NCBI RefSeq assembly: GCF_902806685.2 | Contig: NC_048555.1 | Coordinates: 4,774,001-4,838,000 of the forward strand | From: Maniola hyperantus | Lineage: Eukaryota > Arthropoda > Insecta > Lepidoptera > Nymphalidae | Length of the DNA: 64,000 nucleotides | Reading direction: 5' to 3' | In this document: piece by piece, positions 36,207 to 46,829 of the stretch | Layout of the letters: each line of letters begins with the position of its first letter | Numbering within the stretch: the stretch's first letter is position 1 | Notes under the pieces: generated by a model | Told to the model about the DNA's origin: nothing | Seen by the model: only the letters and a program-made list of their open reading frames with translations | The model's database searches: none | Made by a program: the position numbers and the translations under genes

Positions 36207-36464
36207 TTGACTACTTATATTATGTAAGGATGTTCAAAATGACGTACAAAACTAACATCGTTCAATCTACAAGCACCATCCACAGGAAATATTCGTCATG
36301 ACAACGTCAACAAAGAAACGTGGCTTAGTTATTAGCACCCCAACACTGGAGCTACGTTGAACTGGGACATGTCGCAAAGAATCTAGATATTTTAAGTAGG
36401 CCTCGTCAGAACTATCTGTAATCTATCTATAGACTACTTAGCAACGTTATTATTTATCCAAATA

Positions 36465-36693
36465 ATAGCTGATGCCCGCGACTTAGTCCGCGTGGATTTA
36501 GTTTTTTTTTAATCCCGTGGGAACTCTGATTTTCCGAGATATAAAGTAGCCTATGTTACTCTCCGTCCTTTCAACTATCTCTAGGCCAAAAACGAAGTCG
36601 ATTGGTTGATAAGTTAGGGAGCAGTTTTGTGGTTAGGGCGTGAAGGAAGGACAAACAAATAAACAAACACACTTTCGCATTTTTAATATTAGT
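36465..36693 (-). mobile_element. Helitron-like element
   Basis: TAGCTGATGCCCGCGACTTA at the left, TTTCGCATTTTTAATATTAG at the right. The 3' CTAG reads ATAG. Followed by an AT-rich gap to 36911. Confidence 0.75.
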
Positions 36694-36911
36694 TTTTTTT
36701 TAATTTATTTATTCTTATTAATTGTACACGTTTCTTATATTTCTATCTCGCCAAACTGGTGAGCCAGTTTGTTGGCGAGGTAGTATAAATAGATGTATGG
36801 TCTTTTTTGTCAGTTTATGTCCCCGAAAATCGAAGAGTTTCTGTAAGATTTTTAAAAATCTAAATTCACGCAGACGAAGTTCCGGGCATTATCGACTTAT
36901 TAATGATAATG

Positions 36912-36944
36912 ATTCGCCGTCCCCGGCGAATAAAATGATAACCG
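36912..36944. repeat. left copy of a 33-bp inverted repeat bracketing the 36.9-44.3 kb nest
   Basis: ATTCGCCGTCCCCGGCGAAT then AAAATGATAACCG. The inverse at 44270-44302 matches 31 of 33. Each copy is itself a hairpin (TTCGCCG-TCC-CCGGCGAA). Confidence 0.85.
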
Positions 36945-37397
36945 CTTCGTTCGTTCATCGTTTTAGTGTTATGCGATTTTTGAGGTCTACGGCGCCAAAT
37001 ACATCTACCTAATTTTTTTGGTAATTTTTCTGAAGTTATTTAAAAAGTTATTAAAAAATACAACATTATTCCTATTTTTTTCTAGTACATTGTGTAAATT
37101 GCAAGACAGTGTTAGTAAAATTTTTCTATACTTATCACATGGCAAACGCTTTTACAATTATATTCTCGTTCAACGAGTTGACAAAATAATTTCTAAAAGC
37201 AGTTATCATTTTGTTGTCGTAAAGAAAAGTTTAGGTATGACGACTAATATTTCTTTAGTAAAATCATTTCATTAGTACTGAGCAGCAAAATATATTGCCA
37301 TACTTTTCCGTCATACAGACTAGATTAACGATAGATAGTGATAGCGGGATATGATGTTGGTAATGTTTGTGGTGACTTAGATACATTTTTTAAATAA
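36945..37397. other. nothing recognised
   Basis: AT-rich DNA between the 33-bp inverted repeat and the LINE. The 85-codon frame at 37018-37275 is Phe/Lys/Leu-rich and looks like chance in AT-rich sequence. Confidence 0.35.
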
Positions 37398-38487
37398 GAA
37401 TAGCAAGCCAACGAGCAGGCGGTTTACCTAATGTTAAGTGATTACCGCCACCCATGAACGTTTGCAGCACCAGAGGAACCGCCAAAGCGTTGCCGGCCTT
37501 TCAGTAATTTGTTGGTCCACCCCTTGAATAACTCCATGTTGTAATCTATTGGGAAGGGAGTTGATTACTCGGTTTGCATGTGCGTGGAAAAAAGGATTTG
37601 GCATAACGGGCGGTCGAAGTGCACCAGGCACCCAGGTGGTGAGGGGGAAATTGCTTACGGTGGCGTGCGGTGCGGTTGTAGAAAAATCAGTCAGAAACTC
37701 TTTGGCAATGTGGGCCAGTGTATCATCCGGTTTGCACAAAGATGAAAACGTGGAACGAAAGAAGTTGCCTTGTATGGCTTTCGACAGGGACCAGAACGCG
37801 TAGAAACCAGGAGGCATTGCGACCAATTCTATCAACGTGGTAGTTGCATTGTGCTGAACACCAGGACTGGTTAAGGTTGGCAGCCCTCTTACAAGTTCCG
37901 TTAAACCATTTCCGTGCTCGCTTCCCGGTACGTGTTAAAGAGTTGGGAATGAAGCAACGGCTACAGCACAGATGTTGGGGTCATTTTCAGAAAAACAAAG
38001 CTGCACTCATAGGTATGAGGCGTAGAATTCGGGGTCGGTCGATAGACCATCCCAGTCAGCTGATTTATTGTGCCATACTCTACGGCTACCGGTACCACGC
38101 GTACGAACGGATGATGGAAGCTGCACGATGGTCTGTACCAAGCAGTGACCAAAAGTCCCTAGTGGAGCATCGACACTAACTTGGTAGCCGTTAGGGTGAG
38201 TGTTGAGGGAAAGATTGAGAACAGAGGTTCAGCGTTTGTGGTCAGCAATATCGGGAATCCTTGTTGGTACAGTAACCAATTGGATAGCCAGGACAAGATT
38301 ATGCGCACACTAATCAAAATCCTACGTGATCGTAGTCATTCCACACGGTGGGAAATAAAGTTACCTAGGATCATCGCCTCGGCGGAAGGAATATGCTCCA
38401 ATACGTAGTCCACCGATATTTTGACGCGGTCAAAGAGTCGGCCCGTCTCTACGTTACCGCGCTATGGGATCTGCAGTGTGATTCTCT
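37398..38487 (-). pseudogene. LINE, endonuclease C-terminal part and linker, RT deleted
   Basis: Minus-strand translation in pieces, with stops and frameshifts: SVDYVLEHIPSAEAMILG (endonuclease core, expected GDFN decayed), VDAPLGTFGHCLVQ, RRVWHNKSADWDGL, RKWFNGTCKRAANLNQSW, and then FYAFWSLSKAIQGNFFRSTF with KPDDTLAHIAKE. After this the frame jumps straight to the 3' terminal segment (FLTDFSTTAPHATV...NSLPNRLQHGVIQGVDQQI). The whole catalytic RT region is therefore missing. It continues the LINE half at 42762-43780. Jockey-superfamily by its endonuclease; clade not fixed. Confidence 0.75.
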
Positions 38488-38899
38488 AAGGTAAAATAAT
38501 ATTTACATCGGTCGCACATCGGATGTTTCCTTAGATGTAGCACATTTGTTATTCTATTAATCGCGTTCGACTCACCTTTGCGACACTAGCGCTTCACGAG
38601 CGAGTGTGATCGATGTAGGAAACGGGTTTTTGACATTTATGTATGGAATTTGCTATTCTAATTGCTCGCCTTCGACTACATCGTACGCCCTCGCCTTCGA
38701 TTCTATGTGTCAAATGGAAAAGCGTCTCCGGTGTAGCTTTTCTCTACGATGCACCATCGATGCACGAGTTAAATTTCGTTGTAAACATAGAAAAACTTTA
38801 AAAGAAAGGTAAAAATGTGAGTTTTATTTTGTTATTTTCTATAGTAAGTATAATTAAATGATAAAAAAATATCTGAGTTAACTATTTATCGTTTTTCAC

Positions 38900-39420
38900 T
38901 TCAGATGGCTGCTCGCTTAGCTCAAGTACATTTTTCTTATTAGAAGAAGCTAAACAAGAGGAATACAAAATAAAAAGGCGTGCAAAAGGTTGTCAAATAC
39001 GTGGTCTTCGTCTGCTCTCGACAGACGCATTATGTAAGAATATTTAGTATCACGGAGGAACTTGTGGCAATGTTAGAAAGGGATTTGCTGCCCTACATCA
39101 AGAGCTAGTCGTGCAGTGGTGTATGTATTATTTGGAGTTTAAAACGAAGATTTAGATGCCTTCTAGTTCATAGTGATTATGACCCAGGGATGGTGGCCAG
39201 AAGATTCATTATACTTAGCATGTTGCATGCACGTTTTACACAACATACTACAACATTACCAGCGTTGTCATTTCCAAATGACATAATCCGAGAAGAACAT
39301 AGGATAATGAGCATGCTGCAAAGGAATCCTCGTCAAAGCAGAGCAGAGGGCTTAGAAGAAGGACAAAGGTGCCGAGAACTCCTTGCTAATCGCTCGTGGC
39401 GTGCAAGACAGATGCAATAA
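38900..39420 (+). pseudogene. Harbinger (HARBI1-like) transposase remnant
   Basis: Pieces in two frames: IFSITEELVAMLERDLLPYI (N-terminal helix before the catalytic domain), then SDYDPGMVARRFIILSMLHA (C-terminal block, cf. the CxVLHN motif of the family) and the terminal NPRQSRAEGLEEGQRCRELL with a TAA at 39418-39420. Only about 100 bp separate the two blocks, so the DDE core has been deleted. Non-functional. Confidence 0.6.
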
Positions 39421-39799
39421 TAAATAAAAGAGTAGATTTAGATAATTCTCAATTTCAAAGCCTTTATTTATTCCTTATCTTAATCTTAACTATATACATA
39501 TATTTTAATGTTATATACATTTTATATCTTATACCGTGTGTGTGTTAGTGTTTTTCAATAGTTAATTATAATATATTTTATTGCATTTCTCGTTCATTTG
39601 TTTTTAATATTTGTGTGGAAAAGATAATAAAAGTGCAATATAAACTTAGTTTACATTTTTTTTACCATAGAAAAACAGACGGGTTTTGTAATAGACTTTT
39701 AGTAGAAAAAAATGAAATACTTCCCACAGGATTTAAAAGCTTCTCAACTGCTAGAGGCTCAGGAATTTTAGTGTCTTCCACTGCTTGAGAAGAATTCAT
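39421..39799. other. no gene; AT-rich part of the 4.3-kb insertion
   Basis: Follows the transposase stop. Contains AATAAA (39421-39427) just after the stop, a plausible poly(A) signal of the former gene. Confidence 0.4.
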
Positions 39800-40103
39800 A
39801 ATCATCGTGATCAACCCATAGCCGGCTCACTGCAGAGCACGGGTCTCCTCTCAGAGTGATAAGGGTTTTGGCTATAATCTACCACGCTGGCTATGTGCAG
39901 ATTGGTAGAGGCGCACACCTTTGAGAATATTATGGAGAACTCTTAGGCATGCAGGTTTCCTCACGATCTTCTTCTTCACCGATAAAGCAAGTGATATTGG
40001 ATAAAAAGCACAAAACTCCGAAAAGTTAGAAGTGCGTGCCCGGGATGGAATCCCCGACCTTCGATTAGAAGGCGGACATCCTAACCACAAGTCTATCACA
40101 GCT
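39800..40103 (-). mobile_element. tRNA-derived SINE (left of a head-to-head pair)
   Basis: Tail ATCATCGTGATCAACCCATA at the left, tRNA-like head at the right ending TATCACAGCT. The next SINE starts 27 bp away in the opposite direction. Confidence 0.85.
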
Positions 40104-40130
40104 CACGAGAATTAGTTAAATATAATCTCC

Positions 40131-40450
40131 CTGATAGCCTAGTGGTTAGGACGTCCACCTTCTAATCGGAGGTCGGGGGTTCGATTCCGGGCACGCACCT
40201 CTAACTTTTCGGAGTTATGTGCTTTTTAAGTAATAAAATATTACTTGCTTTAACGGTGAAGGAAAATATCGTGATGAAACCTGCATGCCTGAGAGTTCCC
40301 CATAATGTTGTCAAAGGTGTGTGAAGTGTACCAATCCGCACATGGTCAGCGTGGTAGACTATGGCCAAAACCCTTCTCACTCTGAGAGGAGACCCGTACG
40401 TACTCTGTGGTGAGCCGGCGATGGGTTGATCATGATGATGATGATGATGA
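40131..40450 (+). mobile_element. tRNA-derived SINE (right of a head-to-head pair)
   Basis: CTGATAGCCTAGTGGTTAGG (A box), GGTCGGGGGTTCGATTCCGG (B box) and the body to GGGTTGATCATGATGATGAT. The best-preserved SINE in the window. Confidence 0.9.
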
Positions 40451-40552
40451 ATCTCCCTTGTGAGTTCTTCGCCTGCAACAGCCACAGTTGAGATATTATG
40501 AAAGAGTTGAAATAATTAACTAGTCAAAAAAAATCCGTAGGTATATTTTATA

Positions 40553-40768
40553 CTAGCTTATGCTTGCGACTTCGGCCGCGTGGACTACACAAATTTCAAA
40601 CCAATATTTCACCCCCTTAGGGGTTGAGTTTTCAAAAATCCGTTCTTAGTGGATGTCTACGTCATAATAGCTATCTGCATGCCAAATTTCAGGCCGATCC
40701 GTTCAGTAGTTTGAGCTGTGCTTTGATAGATCAGTCAGTCACCTTTTTCTTTTATACATAGGTATAAA
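40553..40768 (-). mobile_element. Helitron-like element, family D, near complete
   Basis: CTAGCTTATGCTTGCGACTT at the left is the 3' hairpin end on the minus strand. The right end is TATACCTATGTATAAAAG on the minus strand, with GTGACTGACTGATCTATC after it. Confidence 0.75.
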
Positions 40769-40778
40769 AGCTAGTATA

Positions 40779-41010
40779 GACTAGCTGATGCCCGCGACTT
40801 CGTTCGCGTGGATTTACGTTTTTCAAAATCCCACGGGAACTCTTTGATTTTCCGGGATAAAAAGAGCCTATGTCACTCTCCAAGTCTTTATCTATACCCA
40901 TGCAAAAAATCACGTCAATCCGTTGCACCGTTGCGACGTGATTGAAGGACAAACCAACAAACTAACAAACCAACAAACAAACACACTTTCGCATTTATAT
41001 AATGGTACGG
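40779..41010 (-). mobile_element. Helitron-like element, family B, near complete
   Basis: ACTAGCTGATGCCCGCGACT at the left, then CGTTCGCGTGG closing the hairpin; the body is intact, and the right end is CGCATTTATATAATGG. Immediately next to the family D copy. A third, decayed copy (5' half, plus) is at 41195-41362. Confidence 0.85.
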
Positions 41011-41515
41011 ATATAATATATAATAATATTATACACACCGCAGTCTCGAAATAACTCTCCAAGTGTGGTAAACTTTCATCATTTATATATCATTCTGAAA
41101 TAAGAAAAAAAATAGTACTTTATATTATTATTTTAAATAATTTTCCATATTAATTACGTACCCATACTAGCCATACCTAATACCTACTTAAACTTTAAAT
41201 GCGAAAGTGAGTCTATCTGTCTGCTAGCTTTTCACGGTCCAAAAATTAAACCAATTTCGATGAAATTTGGTGCAGAATTAGCTTACATCCCAAGGACGGA
41301 CATAAGCTAGATACTTTTTATCCCAGAAAATCAAAGAGTTCCCACAGAATTCTTAAAGGGCCATCTATTTAACCCATTTATGCATTTATTTGTAATTTGG
41401 TACAGAGGTAGCTTGCATCCCGGAAATTGACATAGACAACTTCTTATCTCAGAAAAGCAGAGTTCCAACAGGATTTAAATATTCATTTATAGAGATAACA
41501 TAGATAACAGACAAT

Positions 41516-42010
41516 TCAAAATCTTCCTATCCTGTTGCAAAACTTTCTCCACCCATAAGAGAAACAATTATTAGGTATTTGCTCAAGGTTATTTAGATCT
41601 GCTACTGCTATATTTTCATCCATACCACTGCCTGTTCTTTCTTCTAGCAATAACCATGCTACTGCATTTTCTCTTTGCATCATCTTTTTTATCTTTCCAA
41701 TACACATTTTGACAACATTTAACACTAGGTAGATACTAACATTTATAACTCTGCTTAGAAAGTAGATTGTGTCTTTGAAAATAATATTTACATACCTTTT
41801 GCTGTTGTTGCCAAGTTTTGATGCAGCCATTTGTATTCATCCAATATTGTCCAACTTCTTGGTGATGCTTGGTCACTATGGTCTCTAGCAAGGGCAGTGC
41901 GAGCGTGCCCAGATGCTAACCATGGTTTTTACTCCATAAATTTGAACAATTTTTCAAGTTGAGCAGTGGATGGGGCAATATTGCGAGGCACTGAAATTTA
42001 TAATTAAATC
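41516..42010 (-). pseudogene. possible Myb/SANT-like accessory protein remnant
   Basis: Minus-strand pieces APSTAQLEKLFKFME then ASGHARTALARDHSDQASPR and SWTILDEYKWLHQNLATT, followed by a 104-codon frame (41830-41516). The pattern resembles the short DNA-binding partner protein of Harbinger elements; resemblance is weak and the frame is broken once. Orientation opposite to the transposase remnant fits that two-gene layout. Confidence 0.4.
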
Positions 42011-42761
42011 GTTGGTCAGCACCGAAAGAACAGTTTGATAGGCAGTCTGACACAAGTTTAAAACCACTGATATCGGAGTAAATTAAGTTTAATTGAATAC
42101 TCACTTGTATTTTAAAACAAAACACGATAAAACGACGTACAAAGACGAAGTTCACGCACTATTTGTTGAGTTGTTGTGACGACCTATGAAGTCACCATGG
42201 CAGTAAAGGAATTATAAGTGCTCCACTAACCACTTGATTTATTACGTGCAGTTTGTTTTAAGACTAGAGTTTTTTGTCGAGTAATCGTTTTTCAAGGGTG
42301 ATCATTAATTTACCAATACCATTTTTAATTTTGTGCTGACTGACATTTTGCACGGCGGGAAGCAACTTTTTTTTAATGATGCAAAACAAAGGCAAAGGTC
42401 TCCTGCCTATGTCCAAGATTTTTTTAAATAATGATAATTTCTCATAGTATTTTGCATTTATTGCTTTAACTTTGTATAAAAATAGCAAAGGTAATCATAA
42501 ATGAATTTTAAACCCACTATAAATGCCATATTTCGTAATCGTAACTTTTTATCGGTATGAAAATAAAAATAGGATGACATCACTGGCTCATCCGAGATAA
42601 CATCGTAGAGCCCGTCTCAACCATAAGATCGCCAACGAGCTTAAAGCCACTACAGAATCACAAATTTACAACCGTTGCTGGCCTGGTCGATCTGTACGAT
42701 GTTACCTCGCAGACCGCATCGATGTTGGCAACGTTGAACCGTTCTTTAGAGAATCACATAG

Positions 42762-43780
42762 CTGTACAGGCACGCGTAGACTCGGGTTTAACCGCGAAGT
42801 CCACGCGTAACCAAAGAATAGACAGGTCCCCAACCTCTAGGCTGTAGAGGCGTTGACCGCAAATATTCCCCTAATATACACATACACGCCAGCACGTGGC
42901 CAAAAAGACGTGTTGCAGTTTTTAGCCGGGGTAGGTTAGATAAGAAGTATCGTCGGGGGTGAGATTTGGGTTTCAGTTAGAAAGAGTATAGATGGTTTTG
43001 CCGTTTCAAGGTGGTGGCGAACGGCGTTTAGGTTGGAGTGCAACCCTCTAATGTTGTAAAAGTTCACACAGAGTGTGGAACGAGGCACCGCTGTAGAACG
43101 ATTCTTTCTTCTACTTTTTGGCATCATGTGTGTATACTAACTAGGTGACCGGGTTAGCGAATAATGCAGCAATGGTTGTCTCCTGGTCAAAGACATGGAG
43201 TCAGCCGCTCTCGATTACGTAGGTAGAGTATGTTACTAGCACGGGGGACGGAAGGGTCACCAACCCAATCCGTTAAATGACAGGCGGCGGCGGGACAGCC
43301 TCCTAGGCCGGGAATCCTAGGTTCGGACCCCCTACGGACCAACGCGTGGCCAGCGGACACCCGTTTCATCGCGTCTCCCATCGGGTGCAATATATCGCGC
43401 CTATGAATACGAGAAGGATTAATTAATCTCCACGATGGAACCAATGGCCACAGTAATTACACCATTCGGGAGATGGGAGAGGGAAAGTCTCTCCAGCTCG
43501 CAGCTGGAACGCATGGAATGCTTTGCGGCTGGATACGACTGGAGTGTGGTCCCTAGCCAGGCGACTCAGCCAGGTAGAATCCTACCACGAAGCAGACATA
43601 CCTTAGAGATTACGCCGTGCGGTATTAAACACAGCGACCCATAAATGGGACTGGCAGCGCCAGAGCCTCGTTAGATAATTGGCAGGGTGCACCACGGGCA
43701 GGTGAGGTTGACTTTGGCCACTAAGGTGGAATTTGGGCCACTTCCAACCCAAAACAGTAGCTTACAGTGGACCTCTGCCA
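42762..43780 (-). pseudogene. LINE, 5' UTR and endonuclease N-terminal part
   Basis: GC-rich 5' leader (about 43130-43780), then from 43127 LCVNFYNIRGLHSNLNAVRH and LETAKPSILFLTETQISPP, the usual start of an apurinic-like endonuclease. Frameshifted pieces follow, around RAGVYVYIRG and RVYACLYS. The reading stops at 42762 and resumes at 38487 with SHTADPIARYVETGRLFD-like sequence. The open frame at 43435-43644 (plus) is an antisense shadow. Confidence 0.75.
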
Positions 43781-44269
43781 CTAAGCAAGGCAGCTTACAC
43801 GCTGATCTTTTTTGTTTTAAATTTTTAACAAAGCAATAGCTAGTTACCATAATTTTGTTTTATTGACTAAACCGGAATAAACGTATAAGGATGTAATACT
43901 ATACAAAACATATTCAATATGAACCAGAATAAAATGGCAAGCTATCATTATTTTCATTATTTTGGTTCCGAGTATGCATAGAATATAATTGTAAAGCAAT
44001 ATAGCAATATTTACTGTCTCAACAATGTTACGCGAATAAAATGGTAAGTGTCGGTACATTAGTAAATTTAGACAACATGATAATTTTATTAATTTCTTAA
44101 ATTTGAAATATCTTTAATAATATTAAATCTAATTAAAATTTACCAAAACATAACGAAAGCTAAAAAAATTAGCTCTCATTTGAGCCATCTATCTCTATTG
44201 TGAGTCTATTGCTTTGCGAACAATCGTCAAAAATCAGTTTTTTAATTCTCCTGAATAGTTGAGTTTTTC
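43781..44269. other. AT-rich DNA, no gene
   Basis: Lies between the LINE 5' end and the right 33-bp inverted repeat. Notable only for three related words (CCGGAATAAACGTATAAGG, CCAGAATAAAATGGCAAG, GCGAATAAAATGGTAAG). Confidence 0.35.
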
Positions 44270-44302
44270 CGATTACCATTTTATTCGCCGGGGACGGCGA
44301 AT
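44270..44302. repeat. right copy of the 33-bp inverted repeat
   Basis: CGATTACCATTTTATTCGCC then GGGGACGGCGAAT, inverse of 36912-36944. Related words (GAATAAAATGGYAA) recur at about 43930 and 44035. Confidence 0.85.
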
Positions 44303-44407
44303 TAGGCGTTACCTTGTTCTTAAAATAATCTTAACGAAGAATCACAAACCTACCAACAGAAAGTTTACTATGTTCGACAAAACTCTTTCGATAATAATGT
44401 GGCCTAA

Positions 44408-44828
44408 GAGTCAGCGCGAGCCAGACCTGCGTTATTTTATAAAAGGTAAAAGTTTATCTGCGTATTGTCCCCAACACTGGGAGGAACATTTGTTTGGATC
44501 ATGGTGGCTTTGGGAGATAACAGGTAAGAAAGGTGTAAAAAATCTTACGTCAAAGTAGAAAGTAATTTTTTTTATATTTTCTTCGGAATAGTATTATAAT
44601 TACATGTGTTGCCAGACACTTAGTGTCGTGGCAACCTCAACTCTCAAAGTTTAAAAGTTTAAGGGTGTCTGGTAGGTGGTAAGATTTTTTACGCCTTTAT
44701 TACCTGTTATCTCCTAAAGCCACCATAATCCAAACAAACGTTCCTCCCGGTATTAGGGGACAATATACGCAGAGAAACTGTCAGCTTTTATAAAATAACG
44801 AAGGTTTGGCACGCGCTGGCTCTGTCTC
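44408..44828. mobile_element. fold-back element, ~145-bp arms
   Basis: Left arm 44408-44548 (GAGTCAGCGCGAGCCAGACC ... GGAGATAACAGGTAAGAAAG-like) and right arm 44679-44828 (inverse, ending GGCACGCGCTGGCTCTGTCT). The loop is about 130 bp. The open frame at 44259-44558 is antisense/sense shadow of the left arm. The terminal motif matches the hairpin at 8-86. Confidence 0.85.
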
Positions 44829-45107
44829 TATCAGTATAGATTGTGTAAGTGGCACTACCAACGGTTATCATACGTTTTAGCGTTCACATGTTTATTTGTA
44901 AACCATATTATTGTGATGACGTACAAGTAACATGGTAAACGAAATTGAACCTTATGACTACAGCGATTAAGAATATTGATTATCACAACGATTTATTTTA
45001 TAAAAACGTATATTTGATAGTGATATCAGATTTGAAATGAGACAAATAATAAGTATTTGTTTACGTTACGATTACGACTACCATTTTGTCTGGAACAACT
45101 TAGTATT
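44829..45107. other. nothing recognised
   Basis: Short AT-rich gap before the next SINE. Confidence 0.3.
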
Positions 45108-45420
45108 CATCATCATCATGATCAACCCACCGCCGGCTCACTACAGAGTACGGGTCTCCTCTCCGAGTGAGAAGGGTTTTGGCCATAGTCTACCCCGCTG
45201 GCCATATGCGGATTGGTAGACTTCACACACCTTTGAGAACATTATGGAGAACTCTCAGGCATGCAGGTTTCCTCACGATGTTTTCCTTTACCGATAAAGC
45301 AAGTGATATTTAATCAATTAAAACGCACATAACTCCGAAAAGTTAGAGGTGCGTGCCCGGGATCGAACCCCCGACCTCCGATAAGAAGACGGACGTCCTA
45401 ACCACTAGGATATCACAGCT
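45108..45420 (-). mobile_element. tRNA-derived SINE, full length
   Basis: The tail CATCATCATCATGATCAACC at the left through to the head GTCCTAACCACTAGGATATC at the right. Confidence 0.9.
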
Positions 45421-45601
45421 TTTTCAACTTAGTATTACGTGAACTCAATTTAAGAAATAAACAATACATCGCTATCGTAGGTATCAATACGTAGTCTAAA
45501 TGATAAATGAAGAGCAATAGCCTACGTAATAAATAAGCATTAATTCATAATTGATCACTTGGAAAATAATATTATGATGCGCAGTATAAATGCCCCTTCA
45601 A

Positions 45602-45884
45602 TCATGATCAACCCATCTCCGGCTCACTACAGAGCACGGGTCTCCTCTTAGTATGAGAAGAGTTTGGCCTTAATCCACCACTGTGGTTTGGCAGACTTCA
45701 CATACCTTTGAGAACATTATGGAAAACTCTCAGGCATGCAGGTTTCCTCACGATGTTTTCCTTCACCGTTAAAGCGAGTGATATTTTTTTTTAGACGCAC
45801 ATAGCTCCGAAAAGTTAGAGATACGTGCCCGGGATCGAATCCCCGACTTCCCAAGTAGAAGCTAGATGTCCTAACCACTAGGCA
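45602..45884 (-). mobile_element. tRNA-derived SINE, diverged
   Basis: Same orientation as its neighbour, with a shorter tail (ATCATGATCAACCCATCTCC). The head is mutated in the B box (CCGGGATCGAATCCCCGAC) and has lost the first bases. Confidence 0.85.
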
Positions 45885-46310
45885 TAATTATAGACAAATG
45901 GTTATGTTTTTTTATTTAAGTACTATATTAATAAATAAAAACCCCTACATTTCCATAATATAAGTGTTAGATCAGTAGTAGATAGATATAGGACCTACTT
46001 AACGATATCTTACGAAACTTATGAATTATTATTTTTAAAAGACTTCTAAAAAACAACACGTTTATTGTGTATGCAATAAATAGCATAGCATTTCGTTGTT
46101 GCACCAAAATTAAATTAAATTTATTATACCTAATACAGAAAACAGCTTAGGTACGATCGATCGATCGAAAAAATACTTAGCGTCATTTACTCAATCTAAT
46201 GTGTGTGATGTGATAATGATAGCTTATCAATTAATTTTTAATAAAGATTGTAAAATTTAAAATTATATCGAATAAAATAAAAAATTGCTTGTATAAGGTT
46301 TAAATATCTA

Positions 46311-46311
<1 letters not shown>
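45885..46311. other. nothing recognised
   Basis: AT-rich; a short GATCGATCGATCGA run is at about 46157. Confidence 0.3.

Positions 46312-46368
<57 letters not shown>
46312..46368. repeat. (TA)n microsatellite, left part
   Basis: About 28 TA units. It continues on the other side of the LINE insertion at 46802-46828. Confidence 0.95.
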
Positions 46369-46371
<3 letters not shown>

Positions 46372-46795
46372 GATGGATTGACGCTGGTTCCCTGGGAACG
46401 GGGACGGGCGCTAATGTGGGACGCAACTTGCGTTGACACATTGGCCCCGTGTCATATCAGGAAGACAGCATCAAGACCGGGAGCCGCAGCAGAAACAGCT
46501 GAAAACGGCAAGCGGCGCAAGTATGCCTCTCTTATAGAGAGTTACATTTTTGTGCCGTTTGCCGTGGAGACCCTGGGGCCATGGAGTCTTAGTGCTAAAA
46601 ATTTTTTACGAGACATTTCACCGCGATTAATAGCCTCAACTGGTGACAGAAGGGCTGGCTCATTTTTTGCGCAGCGGATCAGCCTAGCTGTCCAGCGCGG
46701 AAATGCAGCCAGTATTCTTGGCACCATTCCACGCGGTCATGATTTATATAGTAATTAGATAAGGCTAGCTTTAAGTTTTATTGTATTAAAAAAAA
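46369..46795 (+). pseudogene. 5'-truncated LINE: last 129 codons and 3' end
   Basis: Open from CCT at 46369 to TAG at 46758: PDGLTLVPWERGRALMWDAT, VDTLAPCHIRKTASRPGAAA, KRRKYASLIESYIFVPFAVE, TLGPWSLSAKNF, then SFFAQRISLAVQRGNAASIL and GTIPRGHDLYSN. This is the conserved tail downstream of RT in a widespread LINE. The short 3' UTR (GATAAGGCTAGCTTTAAG) and poly(A) follow. Inserted in a TA run, so the target duplication is hidden in the repeat. The intact frame suggests a relatively recent copy. Confidence 0.85.
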
Positions 46796-46829
46796 AAAAA
46801 ACATATATATATATATATATATATATATA

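Larger units (their letters stand above)
38475..42760. mobile_element. 4.3-kb insertion in the LINE carrying Harbinger-like remnants
   Basis: The LINE reading breaks at both edges, and the edges are inverted: TGTGATTCTCTAAGG at 38477 and the inverse, CTTTAGAGAATCACA, ending at 42758. Flanks are CAG and TAG, perhaps a 3-bp duplication with one change. Inside are a transposase remnant (plus) and a possible Myb-like remnant (minus) in convergent order, as in PIF/Harbinger elements, plus nested SINEs and Helitrons. Exact termini are uncertain because TIR and LINE sequence overlap by a few bases. Confidence 0.6.

Noticed and set aside
37844..38179. 111-codon frame (plus)
   Set aside because: Antisense shadow of the minus-strand LINE endonuclease-linker remnant.
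40131..40205. tRNA gene
   Set aside because: A and B boxes are present but the sequence does not fold into a full cloverleaf in frame with an anticodon loop, and it continues into a SINE body. All similar heads in the window are SINEs.
43187..43644. 85- and 69-codon frames on both strands
   Set aside because: Both lie in the GC-rich 5' leader of the LINE and have no conserved protein pattern.
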